This document shows positions 1 to 11,401 of a DNA stretch of 64,000 bases, in pieces (position 1 is the stretch's first letter; the number at the start of each line of letters is the position of its first letter). Position numbers and translations under genes: made by a program. The notes under the pieces are model-generated. The model made no database searches. It was not told the origin of the DNA and worked only from the letters and a program-made list of their open reading frames with translations. The stretch is from assembly GCA_047495785.1 (NCBI GenBank), contig JBLDXI010000007.1, forward strand, positions 310,001 through 374,000. The letters run 5' to 3'. The DNA is from Lepidodermella squamata. Taxonomy: Eukaryota; Gastrotricha.

Positions 1-120
1 TTTCTGAATTTTTTGAGAAAAATCTGATTTTTAATTGTAATTTGAAAGTTTACTTCTTTGTTGCGATTTATAGGATAGCAATTTTTTTCAACACTAATTA
101 TTGCTTTTCGGAATTTGCAG

Positions 121-968
121 AGTGCCTCAACCCGCCGATTCAAACAAAGTTCTGCTCCGGACTGAGCTTGCGGTCTTACTTCGACTATTCTCGCTTCGAA
201 TGCCGAGCATTTTTCGGCTGCCAAAGCGATGACCCAGATGCGAATAACTTCGCCAGCATAGAACTATGCTACCGGTCCTGCGTAAACCAGGCCCGGCTGA
301 CTTCAGCCAGCCGCGATGCCGTCTGTGAACGCGCGCCTGTCTACAACAACTTCTGCTACCACCCGTCAGCGCGGTTCTACTACGACCGAAGCTCGCAGCG
401 TTGCTATAGCTACTTAGGCTGCCCTGTGCCTAAAACGAACAACTTCGGATCTGCGATGGAATGCACCTCGAAATGCAACGCCCCTTATTCGCCCGACTCA
501 ATGCCTATAACTACTAGCTACAACTCTAGCGTCCAACTTGGCGCAACTCGAGGTAAAACCAGCCTGACCCCTGTTGTCAGCCAATCGATCGGCAACCATT
601 ACCAACCGAATTACATCTCAACTGGAAATTACCAGCCTGTAATCAAAGCTCAAAATACTGAAAACTTGACGCCGAAAAAAACTCGACTCGCTCTCCCTGA
701 GGAAAAGGTTACTGAATCCGGAAAGACCCGTGCGGAACTGATTGATTCGTTCTTCGGGCCGAGGAATAAAGATTCAGGGCTGATGACATCGCATAGCTCT
801 GAAATTGAAAAGCCGCTACCGGAGCTATTGACAGACAGCATATTCTCACGTATACCCGGCTTTTCGTCTAAAAGTGACAACTCTAATAATAGGAAGTCGT
901 CGCCGATGGACAAATTCGAGACAGAGTGGCTATTCGGCCGGCCGATTATCAGAACTTGGAGATTATGA
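121..968 (+). CDS. G1: 3' end of secreted protein with two variant Kunitz domains (5' partial)
   Basis: Only the last exon is in the window; it opens after the acceptor AG at 119-120 and ends with TGA at 966-968. It encodes two adjacent Kunitz-like domains. The first runs from about base 122 to 285 (six Cys, ending in an NNF...C...C pattern) and the second from about 328 to 477. In both, five residues separate Cys3 from Cys4 (RAFFG, YSYLG), whereas BPTI has seven. The residue after Cys2, the P1 position in inhibitors, is Ser in the first and Tyr in the second, so trypsin inhibition is unlikely. A hydrophilic tail of about 160 residues rich in Ser, Lys and Glu follows. By analogy with G2, G5, G9 and G15, one or more AD domains should lie upstream outside the window. 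A possible AATAAA signal is at 1066-1071. Confidence 0.8.
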
Positions 969-2812
969 TCGCTATATCATAAGCAAACTCAATAATGGCT
1001 CAAAAATCATCACTATTTTATATATGCTGATAATGGAAATTCACGATTTTTCCGAAATATTCTGTAATAAATTGTTTGGTGAAACCTAATGGACTGATTT
1101 ATAGGAAAATCTTGGGAGATGTTTCCTTTCCAGCGGTAATGAACCCAACATCATAAAAAAAACTAGCACGAATTCTGCTAAATAAGGCATGAGAAAAGAA
1201 AGCTCAGCACATCGCCAATGGATAACGCTTTCCCCTTCCTTCGTCAAATTTCAAGACTGAAATTTCGCAAGCCAAGCCAAATTTTTCCCGAAACATTTAG
1301 GCCATGATCTTCTAAATATTGTTGGACTTCATCCAGGTTAAAAAGAAATGATATAGTTGTATGTATAACATTGCAGTATTTTTCCGACTTTTTGGGGAAA
1401 TTTTCTTAACCCTTTAATTGCAGGAATGTGTAACGAGGACACATCTTTCTTTCCGAATGAAGCAGAAACTAACTAATTTCGAAGCAACAGGAAGCTTTCA
1501 GGCTGAGTGCTTTAGAAAAGCTGAATCCTTGGGCTAATTTCGGTAATTTTCTCATCATTTTATAAAAAAACTTTCGTAGCATGGTGATTTGAAACGTTAT
1601 TTAACTCGAGTAGAGTATAGGGCCCATTTCGCAGTGCTTAACACTCGGTGCGACGCAAAAAAATTAGTCCAAGAGACAATGATTCAGATTTGTTAAAACA
1701 TTCAGACTGAATGCTTCCTGAAGCTTCCTATCTGACCAAGATCAGTCCTATCCAATATACAGGGTTGCCAAAAAATTCCGCAGAAGGCGACGAATTCGAT
1801 GCGCATCAAATTAATGAGGAGTTTTAAGAAGTTGAAGAATTTCAAGCATTCTTTTGACGATGGAACTCGTCATTAAAATGATGCGCATCGAATTTGCCTT
1901 CTGCGGAATTTTTTGGCCACCCTGTATAGTAAACAGTTTTATGAATTGTTTTTAATTTTTTTTCTCATAATTCTGTTGAATTAAATGTGATCTAATAGTT
2001 TATTATCACGACTAGCATTGCCCACGCGTCATTGGACAGCGCGTGGCAGCAAGATTTGGCGTCGATTATAATGATCATCGGTATATTGAGTGAGGTAAAC
2101 AAGTTATAACAGGCATCCAGGGTAATAAAATAATAATATGATAATCGCTTAATTCAACGCATCGGCGCCTACACTGTTTTGTCGACGATCACGCCTCTAA
2201 GTGTGGGTGGATATAATTATCCTAGTAATTTGCAGGCAGTTATAAATTTCCTGATCCAGATAACTCTTTTCACTCAATACAAAAAAATAACAGTTTATAA
2301 CAACAACAAATTTTAATCATGTTTTTTAAATGACCACCGCGATTATTACACCTGAGTTGTATAGCTCGGGCTCGCTGGCGCCTCGTGTGATGATGCGCTC
2401 TCAGACGCGTATAATTATGTTAAGAATCTCTGCCTCGCTAATACAAGCGTTACCACTCACACGCGCTCACGTTTTTTGTTATTTTATCTATATGTTTTTT
2501 CTCGTGTGTACTGCTGCCGCTTCGAAGCGAGTGATGTCATTCGCGCGCACCTGCGCTCATCACCACGCTTCTTTTGAAGTTTTTTTTTCATAACATACGG
2601 TTACGGCATGACTATCAGAAGTACTACTCTGCATTTCGCCATCCCAACTGACCGCCGTGGTCAAAGTGTTGGGTTTTTCTTCGCTCGTAAGAATCATTAG
2701 CCGCCGCTTAAGAAAAGGTGATGATAGATGCGCGTTAATTAAACGCATTCGCTCCCCCATACTATAACAATATTGTGTTGTCTCTTCACCTGCTATCCTT
2801 AGGTGAAAAAAC
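969..2812. other. Intergenic region G1-G2
   Basis: No coding exon was found. It holds the 3' flank of G1, a 165-bp TIR element at 1760-1924, AT-rich sequence and the presumed G2 promoter. Small open frames here lack signal peptides, splice context and similarity to the array. Confidence 0.6.
1760..1924. mobile_element. Small TIR element (MITE-like), Tc1/mariner style
   Basis: The element starts CAGGGTTGCC and ends GGCCACCCTG, flanked on both sides by TATA, which fits a TA target-site duplication. The arms (about 1760-1815 and 1870-1924) are near-perfect inverted repeats that share a TTCCGCAGAAGG core. There is no coding capacity in 165 bp. A TA duplication with CAGGG termini is typical of non-autonomous Tc1/mariner derivatives; the family assignment is inference. 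Confidence 0.75.
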
Positions 2813-5800
2813 ATGCTTGGTCCGGCCAGCAGTTCGTTGCGACTGGCCGTTGTGGTCGCCGGATTCGTCTTGGCACACCTTTCGGCACCCGCTCTCGCCC
2901 GTGAGCTGTGAAAATGTCACATAATTGCGTTTATTTTTTTACCGTTCAACAGAAAATTATCTGTGCCTGCCGAACACCTACATCCCGCCTGATTTCGAAT
3001 TTAATTTACCCGACGCCAAGACCTTTCCTTTCGTCAATGCTGGTTTGCAGATTTTTACCGACTTGCAAATGCCGTGCTCAGGTAGGAATTTTTGACAATA
3101 ATCATTGATGTTTAAAAATAAACTATTAAATTGGACTAATTGATTAATAATTTCAAAATTAGGAAAAATAACCGATTTAACTTCAAAAATAATCAGCTAA
3201 ATTCAGCTTTCAGCTTTCATAATTTTTGTATATCAGGTCTCTTGAATAAATGGCAATTCGTGGCTCGAGTTGCGGTAGTCAAAGGCCTTAACTTGGGCGT
3301 GTTTCGTTGGAAGGATGCCAACACGATGACAATAGTCGGCGTGACGTCACTCGATGGCGTCGAAACTGGCATTGTTAACCAAACTGCGGCCTGGATCGAA
3401 GCCGAAATCCAACAGCCAATCGCCGTTAAACAAGGCGATATGCTAGGATTTTTCTACGACCGACTCGACATTTCCAGCTCGGAAATGGCTCTTCCGACGC
3501 GCCAGGTCGGCTTCTTGGCACCAGACTCTTTACCGCCGACCATTGTCCTACTTCAGGACAAAGCTACGATTGTCCGAAATGGTTTGAAATTGAGAGGAAT
3601 AACTAATCAAAGCTAATACGGGTTCATTTTTTGGTAGGCTTGATTTTCCTTGATCAATCTAATCGTGTCACCCGAGTTCCAGCCCTAGGAGCCGTCCTTA
3701 CTACGTCATCCAATGCCCCAGTTCAGAACCCTGACTCATTTGCGTCCTCGCTTCAGTGCCAAAGAGTCACTAGAATTCCGGAAAATCTGCCCACCGAAAG
3801 AGTTAAGGATTATCCATCAGCCGAGTCAGGTTTACAGGTAAAATCTAAAATGCCTCCTAGATTCGAAAATCTAGGTCAAATTTTCAGATTTTTACCAAAC
3901 TTCAAGTACCTTGCGCCGGCTATATTACTTGGTGGCAATTCATCTCCCGCAATGCGCAAATTATCGGCCTTCATTTAGGAGTTTTCCGGCCAGTCGATAA
4001 CAACGGCCTTCGTCTAATTGGGGAAACCGTCATAGAAAACGTCACAGCTGTCCGATACGTCGATCCTAACGATGGCTGGGTCAAGTATCCTGCTAACCCT
4101 CCAATTTCCGTGAAACCTGGTGATTTCTTAGGTAAAGATATAGGAACCTTTTCATCAGCTTCAAAAACTACCTTATAATGTAGGAATCTTTTACTCGAAC
4201 TTCCTGTCGTCCTCCGATGTCAGCATCGCTACTCGTGAAGATGCAGCATCTTTAGCCTATATCTATTTGAATGACGGCACATCGGTCAAAGTTTACAGTA
4301 GGTTCTTTCACCTAATTTCGATTCGATTTTTTTTATGTGTTCCTTTTAGCCACGTTGAACGGAGATGATGCTACCAGGGTTGGTCGATTGCCGTTGCTTT
4401 ACGCCTATGCCGAGTATCTGGACAATCCGCCGTCAGTGCCACCACCGAACCCTTGCCAAAGTACAACGTGCATGCCTCAGGAGTTCTGCGCCAGCTTGCC
4501 GCCAGCCAACTCGTTCAACTACTACGAGGCTGGACTTTCGGTGTTCACGTACTTGCAAGTCCCTTGCTCAGGCGTCCTCACCGAGTGGAAATTCGTCGTC
4601 AACAACTTTGTTGCAGTTTACGGCCTGCATTTGGGCATTTTCCGCCCGCGCGAGTCCGCACCTCGCTTGGAACTCGTCGCCGAGAATATCATCAATTTCT
4701 CGCCGTTCAACGGCAGTGATGCCAGTCTGGTCTGGGTGACTCGCCCGGCCGAGCCGCCGCTCCAAGTTCAAACCGGTGATTACATTGGCATGTTTTACGA
4801 GCGCATCAACTTGGACCAGAAATATCTGGCTATTCCGGCCCGGCGGAACACCCCAGATACGGCTAATATCCCGCCAACTCTTGTCTACATTGTAGATAAC
4901 TCGCAAATGAGTGTTAACAGTGAGTTTTCGAAATTATACCAAATTTCCACCAGAATACCAGATTAAAATTTCGAACCTCCCCCCGAACAAAAATGTCATC
5001 GCCATCATTTCGCCATTTTTTCGGAATTGCCTAATTGGCCTTAAAACATATCATAAATTTGCATAAAAAGAAATTAAAAAAAAATCCCGAAAAAAATTAG
5101 AAAACTAATTTGTGGAAAAAATCGATAATTTCCTGGTTTTTTAAATATATATGTTTCTGAAATTTCTGACATATTTTGGGTCTGGTGAAAATCTGGTGAA
5201 ATTATTGTTCGGATCAACTCGAAACACGAGTTTCCGTCGTCGAAAAGAGTCCCCCAGTTTCGAAGTCCCAAGTTGTGCAATAAGTCGGGAAATTAGGAGG
5301 TCAAGCTTTTAGCTTTCAATTTTTCGATATTTTTCGCCAATCGACTACACTGTTAAAATTAGAAATTACCGAAGAAGTCCCGAAAAAGTCCCGAAAACCG
5401 AATGGAAACTTGTTCGGTAGTTTTCGGTATTTTTGACGGGTTTTTTCCATTCCCATTGAAACACTTCATAGCTGATTTGCATTTTCATGACTTTTAAATC
5501 ACTCCCGCGAGGCACGAAATCGGAAACTGCCTCTCATTCTTGGATTTCGAACCTTTATCCCAGTATTTGCTTTACTTAAGAGAGATAGATACGGCGTATA
5601 GAAATTTTGATCTCCTTGCAATGCTGCTCAACTTTTTTGAATTCTTAATTTTGTAATCCAATTTTTCTGATAATCATTGAGTTTTGATTCCTAATTGATA
5701 GCAAGTTTTTTCAATTTTCTGTTATTTTCCTAGAGATTTTGGACACCACTACCGCGAGTCAAGATCGTCGTAAACCAGCGTTGATGGCTACGATAAGAAG

Positions 5801-8209
5801 CGGCGGCTACACTACAACTGTGCCACCAACTCGACCCCTGCCATCCACCACACCCTTTTATTTCACAACCCCGAGCCGGGCTACGACAACCACGACCCGC
5901 CCAACGACAACGACCACGACAACGACTACAACCACAACAACCACGCCTATCCCTACGACTACAACCACAACGCGACGTGTCATCACTGTAACAACATCGA
6001 GGACCCCATTGCCGAGGACTGCAACGGAACCGTTCACCGTGCCTATTACGGATACTCAACCGCCGTTTTTCACCATCACCACAAGGACAACGCCAACTAC
6101 AACCACGACTTTACCATGGGTTACTGACGACCCTAATAACTGGTTTACTAATACGATCCCGACAGTGACGACGCCGCGGCCGACTACTACTATCCGGTTA
6201 TTGACGACGCCGACCACTACGACTCCTGATCCTTGGGACAACACAGATGATCCTTGGTTTACTATTACAGATACTACGCCGAGACGAATTACTACTACGC
6301 CTCGTAGGATTCCGATTCCGATTACGACTACAATGGAGCCACCAACTGATGAGCCTGAGATACCCTGGTGGCTTACAACTCGTCCGATTACAACTAGGTA
6401 AGTCGAGAGGGAGCTTTTCTTATCAATTCTTACCTTATTTCATCGAATAGACGACTTACAACTGTCACAAGATGGTTTACCCCGAGTACCACGACTACAA
6501 TACCGGCGGATCAACGAACGACGTGGGTCAATATTCAGCAACAAGCTCAAAGCCGTGAGTTTTATAATGAAAATCTCTCGAAATAGGTTGAAAAAATGAT
6601 GTTGCCTTAGGTTGCAATCTTCAACCGGCGATTCCGCGTAATTGTTACCCGCAGCAGATGCGGTTTTTCTATGACTACTTTGGAGGCGTTTGCAAGAGTG
6701 CCATCGGCTGCCCGGATTTGACGACGGGTGAAACGAACAACTTTCAGTCATTGGCCGATTGCAATATTTACTGCTCACAATCGGGTACGCATTACTCTTT
6801 TAAATATATTTTCGCACCTCTGAAAGGTCAAGGGTCAAGATCGCTTCAACTTCAACCTCTTGATGCCCTATACACTAAATTAATACTAAGATAAATTGTG
6901 CGGCCAACTTGCGGCACCCTAAATTTTGACGATTCCAGCTTTAAATTTGGCCAAAAAATGGATTTTCTGAAAGTGATTCTCGATTTTAGAAACAGAATAT
7001 CTTTTAGCGGAACCAAATTTACGGTGAGCTGGAACCTAATTTGCTGGAGCGGAACCAAATTTGCATTTTGCGGAACCAAAGTCGAAATATACCTAGTGTC
7101 ACTGTTTGAATAATTCTACGAATTTTAGGCGAAGGATCATTTCTCAATTGAACACCCTACCTTATGGAGAATTTTGCGCTGAATTTACTGGTGTTTTTTC
7201 GAATTATTGTGGTCAATCTTCACCCGCAAGAATTATCCGAAAAGTGATTTCAGGCCACTAGAAAATTCCAAAAAATTTGGTTCCGCTCACCGTAAATTTG
7301 GTTCCGGTAAAAGGAAGACCCTTTTAGAAATTAGTGATTTTTCCAACATGAAAAAGAAAATTCCTAGATAACTCGGGGTTCCAAGTGGCTAAAATGAAAA
7401 AATCTTATGGCCATATCATTAACGTCGTTAAATAGTCGGATCTAAGCTTGTTCACCTTAGCTTTAAGGTGGCAGCAAAAGCGGCAAGTAAAACAGCTTAG
7501 TTTTTGCCTTTCACTCACGTGAAAACTACATGCAAACGCCCCTTTTACTGCCACCTTAAAGCTAATCTAAAAAGAAGAAAATCTAAAGAAGAAAATCTAA
7601 AGGAAAAAATGGAAAACCCCTAAAATTGAATATAGCGTTTGAATTTCGTGCTTCGGGTTTAGCTATAGCCACCGGTAAATAGGCCTAATAAAGAGATTTT
7701 TCAAGAAACTTGGTAATTCGAGTTTCGACAATAAGGACGCTTTTTGTACACATTTTTTAGCTGTAATTGAGGAGAAAAATTACTGCTAATTTCTGAAATT
7801 GAGCTATAAATCTAAGGAAATCTAAAGAAATTCTAAAGAAATGGCTCCAGTTTAGGGTTCGTTCGTATGGCTTGCCTGTGGCCATCGTAATTCGTTCAGG
7901 AAATTTCATCGTTGGAAAATGCAATCATTATCCTCATACGTTCACTTTTTAGACTTGACTCCTTTTTCAGAAGCTCGAGCCTCCGAGTGCTTCTTGTCTC
8001 CATCGGCGGCGCTGGTCTGCCCTGTGCCGACTACGCGCTACTACTACAGCATATCGTCGGGCGTTTGCGCGCCTTTCCTGGGCTGCGCCGCAACGGCCGG
8101 CTCGGCGAACAACTTCGCAACGTACAGCGACTGCGCGACCCGCTGCCGCGTTGTCAACCGCCAGCCCGGCATTGTCATCGAGCAGACGACGTTCTTTGCC
8201 AGGAAGTAG
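2813..8209 (+). CDS. G2: secreted protein, 3 AD domains + Thr-rich linker + 2 variant Kunitz domains
   Basis: Exons: 2813-2900, 2953-3081, 3237-3581, 3638-3837, 3888-4131, 4184-4297, 4350-4919, 5734-6397, 6451-6554, 6611-6784, 7971-8209. The ATG opens a signal peptide of 29 residues (LAVVVAGFVLAHLSAPALA). Three AD copies follow, with landmarks AGLQIF-PCSG, ESGLQIF-PCAG and EAGLSVF-PCSG and the motifs GDMLGFFYD, GDFLGIFYS and GDYIGMFYE. Next come about 200 residues that are almost all Thr with Pro and Arg, a mucin-like O-glycosylation candidate. Two Kunitz-like domains (C2 followed by Tyr, then Pro) end the protein with stop TAG. Two introns are long: 4920-5733, and 6785-7970, which contains a TIR element. 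AATAAA is at 8457-8462. The function is unknown; the protein is predicted to be extracellular. Confidence 0.85.
4920..5733 (+). other. Long intron of G2 (814 bp)
   Basis: It starts GTGAGT and ends CTAG, and joins AD3 to the Thr-rich exon in frame (codon A|AG). The interior is AT-rich; I see no exon or recognisable repeat in it. Confidence 0.7.
6785..7970 (+). other. Long intron of G2 (1,186 bp) between the two Kunitz exons
   Basis: The donor GTACGC follows the first Kunitz exon, and the acceptor TTTTTCAG precedes the second. The phase (1) matches the other Kunitz introns in the array. The intron houses the TIR repeat at 7003-7320 and otherwise only AT-rich sequence. Confidence 0.7.
7003..7320. 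mobile_element. TIR repeat family, copy A, in a G2 intron
   Basis: The left end reads GCGGAACCAAATTTACGGTG (7008 on) and the right end holds its inverse, CACCGTAAATTTGGTTCCG (about 7288-7306). An internal run resembles 26900-27110 over more than 150 bp (ATTGTGGTCAATCTT...CCCGCAAG). It has no ORF. The two copies define a non-autonomous repeat family; its class is not clear. Confidence 0.65.
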
Positions 8210-8516
8210 CCGCGCGCAACACGGCTACACGCAACATACCCGTGCAAATCTCGCTAACAGCTTTTTATAGCAAATTTTTAAAAATGTCTCTCTCTCTCAC
8301 GTTCTCGCTCCTGCTGCTTGTTACAAAAAGACTTGTATCAATGTTTTCGTGTTTCCGCTGTTTGCTCGTAAAAAGCTGAACTGCTAACAAACGTCCGGAT
8401 GATGATATCATGTGTTTGCATCATGAAATGCGATGAGTGTTTATTTTTCATAAAATAATAAAAAATATTACAAAAAAGACGCCTTAATTTTTTCGTCCGA
8501 AACTCGAATTCGCAGC
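8210..8516. other. Short intergenic region G2-G3
   Basis: It contains the G2 3' UTR with AATAAA at 8457-8462, only 55 bp before the G3 start codon. I see nothing else in it. Confidence 0.5.
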
Positions 8517-11162
8517 ATGAAGAATAGGCAGATAATGGCGATTGTTTCTCTCGTCGCCATTTTCCGAAGATGTCTCGCAGGTAGCATACGGTTTCCTCTG
8601 ATGATGTAGTTCGCATAGATTTGAAAACAGATTCGAATTTATGTGCGGCTGGCAGCCAACTTCAAATACCCGAAGAGGAAGAATTTTACGAACAATCGAA
8701 TTCGAGGTTCCCATCTGCCGAAGCCGGACTTCAAGTTGGCAATAATTATCAATTAAAATTTCGATAATTTAACTCATTTTACAGATTTTCACAAACTACA
8801 GAATAAACTGCTCAGGTTAGTAAAATCTTCGAGGAAAAATAGATCGGATTTTTTTGTTGATAGGAATTATCACGAAATGGCGACTGATGGCTCGAACTGC
8901 CAACATAACTGGTCTCCACCTAGCTGTTTTCAGATTCCTAAGCCCTCAATTTTTGAAGCTAGTCGGCGAAGTTTACTATAAGAAACACCCATCTGGAATT
9001 ATCGATAACACCCCTAGTTGGATTACTTTGACTTTAGACCAGCCTCTTCGAGTTGAGGCTGGTGACGTAATCGGTAAGAATTTTACGACTTCCACTGGGC
9101 ATTAATTTCAGCTTTAATTTTGGGAAGGAATGTTTTACGATAAATTTACGACCCCTTCAAGTGTGATAGCTGTTGCCTCGCGAGTTTCCGGCGCCAATAA
9201 CACGATCGCCCTTCTGCTAGACAAAAGCCACTTCAAGAACAACAGTTTGAATTTGGATGATGGCCAAAAATGCTTATATTTTTTACTCTGAATTATTTTA
9301 GAAATGGTTTCCATTGTTGGAATACCGTTAATCGCCCGAACCCCAGCTCTGGGCTTTGTTCTCGAGGGTGACATGGATTCGTTTATAACTTCAGCCCCAG
9401 GGCATTGCGTAGCGTCTCGAAATGTGGCTGTTCCCGAGGGCTTCGTCGAAGATGACCCGGGGAACTATCCATTCGTCGAAGCAGGACTGCAAGCAAGCTA
9501 TTAAATTCGCCAATCTGATGTCTATATTGTGACTTATTTTTTTCAGATTTTCGCAAACTTGCAAATTCCTTGCACTGGGTTTTTGAAGGAGTGGCGTTTT
9601 GTAGTTCGCCCACCGGTGATTTTCGGCCTTCATCTGGCTGTTTTTCGTAAACGCGGGTACAACGCCTTTGATCTTATCGGCGAGACTTTGATCGACTCGC
9701 GACTAAGCAACATTACAGATTTCACTTACGGTAACTGGCTATCATTCGTGGCAGATCCGCCGATAGCTGTGATGAAAGGCGATTTTATCGGCATTTACTA
9801 CGACCAACTTAAAACGCGGGACGTTGTCCTAACTATTCCTAGTCGCTTGCCAAATAGGCAAAACTTCGAACGCGGGAAAGCTTTCGTCTTCCTTGCTGAT
9901 AGGAAATCCTTACTCAATTATACAGGTTATTCCTATGTCTTGATATTTGAATTAATCTTTCATAAGAAATTTTAGCTTTAAATGCTGCGACCAGCTTGTC
10001 CCTCGAAAGGATTCCGGCTTTATCGGCGGTTATAGGCGATCTTAAGACCCCGGTTACAACAACCTTGGGGCCTCAAATCTGCGAATCGAATGCCACTGTC
10101 CCAAATGATTTTAGAGACGGCCTACCATCGTCGAACCTTTTTGACCTCTACGAAGCTGGTTTACAGGTCTAAAAATCACACAAATTTCCAAATTTATCGG
10201 TTAATTTTATGCGCAGGTATTCAACTACATGAGAATTCCTTGTAGTGGTGAGATAGGATTTTTGTTATTTCATCGCCTTAATTTCGGATTTTATCATCCA
10301 GGAAAAATAGTTGAATGGAATTTTGTGAGCAAATCTCGCGTTGTTTATGGTCTTCACCTGGCCGTTTTTCGTAAAAATGAATTCGACACAACATTGGAGT
10401 TGGTTGGTGAAACAGCGCTGAGCTACAACCCAAGTGAAGCTGATCCTAATACAAAGGCCTGGATTACGCTGGCAGCGGATCCGCCGATCAACGTTAGGGC
10501 AGGGGATTACATTGGCATGTATTACGATAAATTGGAGACCAGCGACGAATTTCTTACCATACCAAGCACGAGTTACAACCAAGTGCTTTCTGACGGCAAA
10601 AAAGCTACTACCTACGTATGGCTAACAGATAAAACTAGCTTGGATAGAAGTAAGGAATAGCAATTTAATTTTCAAATATTTTTCAAAAATTTATTTAATT
10701 TATTTTAGATTTTGTAGACACCCTAGATGCTATTCTTGTAACTCGAGCTGTAGCCCTAGCTGCGGTTGTTAGGGCAAAAGACAGCCAATCAGACATTTTA
10801 GTCTCGGCCGAAGAGGATGACATAATTCCTATAAGGACATATCCAAGCCATACAGAACCACATATTACGACCCGAATGACTACGTCAGTCGCGATTGTTA
10901 CTCTAGGTGGCGTAGCTGCTCCTAAAACCGATCGTAATTTTTCATGAATTAAAGTTCCTGGCTATATAGGTTTTATTTTCGTTTAGGATGTAGCACAAGG
11001 AGACCAAAGGCCTTATCGAAGTGTGACTCGTGGCGGTTCAAATTTTCCTACGATCCTCGCATGAATGCTTGCCGTTCGTTTTGGAGCTGTGAAACGTCAG
11101 ATTTCGGCTTCTCAACCCGCTCGGAATGCCTGAAAACTTGCGCCGAGGCTTCACGCTTCTAG
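8517..11162 (+). CDS. G3: secreted protein, 3 AD domains + one degenerate Kunitz domain
   Basis: Exons: 8517-8580, 8631-8734, 8785-8815, 8864-9073, 9128-9244, 9302-9492, 9547-9925, 9976-10166, 10217-10247, 10302-10649, 10709-10933, 10987-11162. The N-terminus (MKNRQIMAIVSLVAIF...) is a plausible signal peptide. AD landmarks occur three times: AEAGLQ-NCSG-GLHLAVFR, EAGLQ-PCTG-GLHLAVFR and EAGLQ-PCSG-GLHLAVFR. The last exon has six Cys in Kunitz order, but FWSC replaces [FY]GC and the Asn-Asn-Phe signature is lost (DFGFSTRSEC); Asp follows Cys2. The intron at 9493 begins GCAAGC, a GC-AG intron. The linker before the Kunitz exon is short and only moderately Thr-rich. AATAAA is at 11267-11272. 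Confidence 0.83.
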
Positions 11163-11401
11163 TTATATTCGGTGAATTATTTTATATATAGGAACATTCA
11201 CGAATTGCTGTTAGCACGAGTTGCACCAGAACTGTCATGTTTTACTCAGCGGAGATAATTTAGAGCAATAAAAAGAGTATTCTCACGCGTGATGTTTTTG
11301 ATCTATGTAGTATAATATCGAACCTACGCGACAAGAAGGGTCGCGTGGGTGTTCCTTAAACGCAGAAAGCAACAGCTTCCAAAATTCTGGAAGGTAATAT
11401 A

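Noticed and set aside
5730-6244. Long minus-strand open frames opposite the Thr-rich exon of G2 (and similar ones opposite the linkers of G9, G12, G15, G17 and G20)
   Set aside because: They are mirror images of ACN/CCN repeats, giving Val/Gly- or Cys/Arg-rich nonsense, and are explained by the plus-strand coding repeat.
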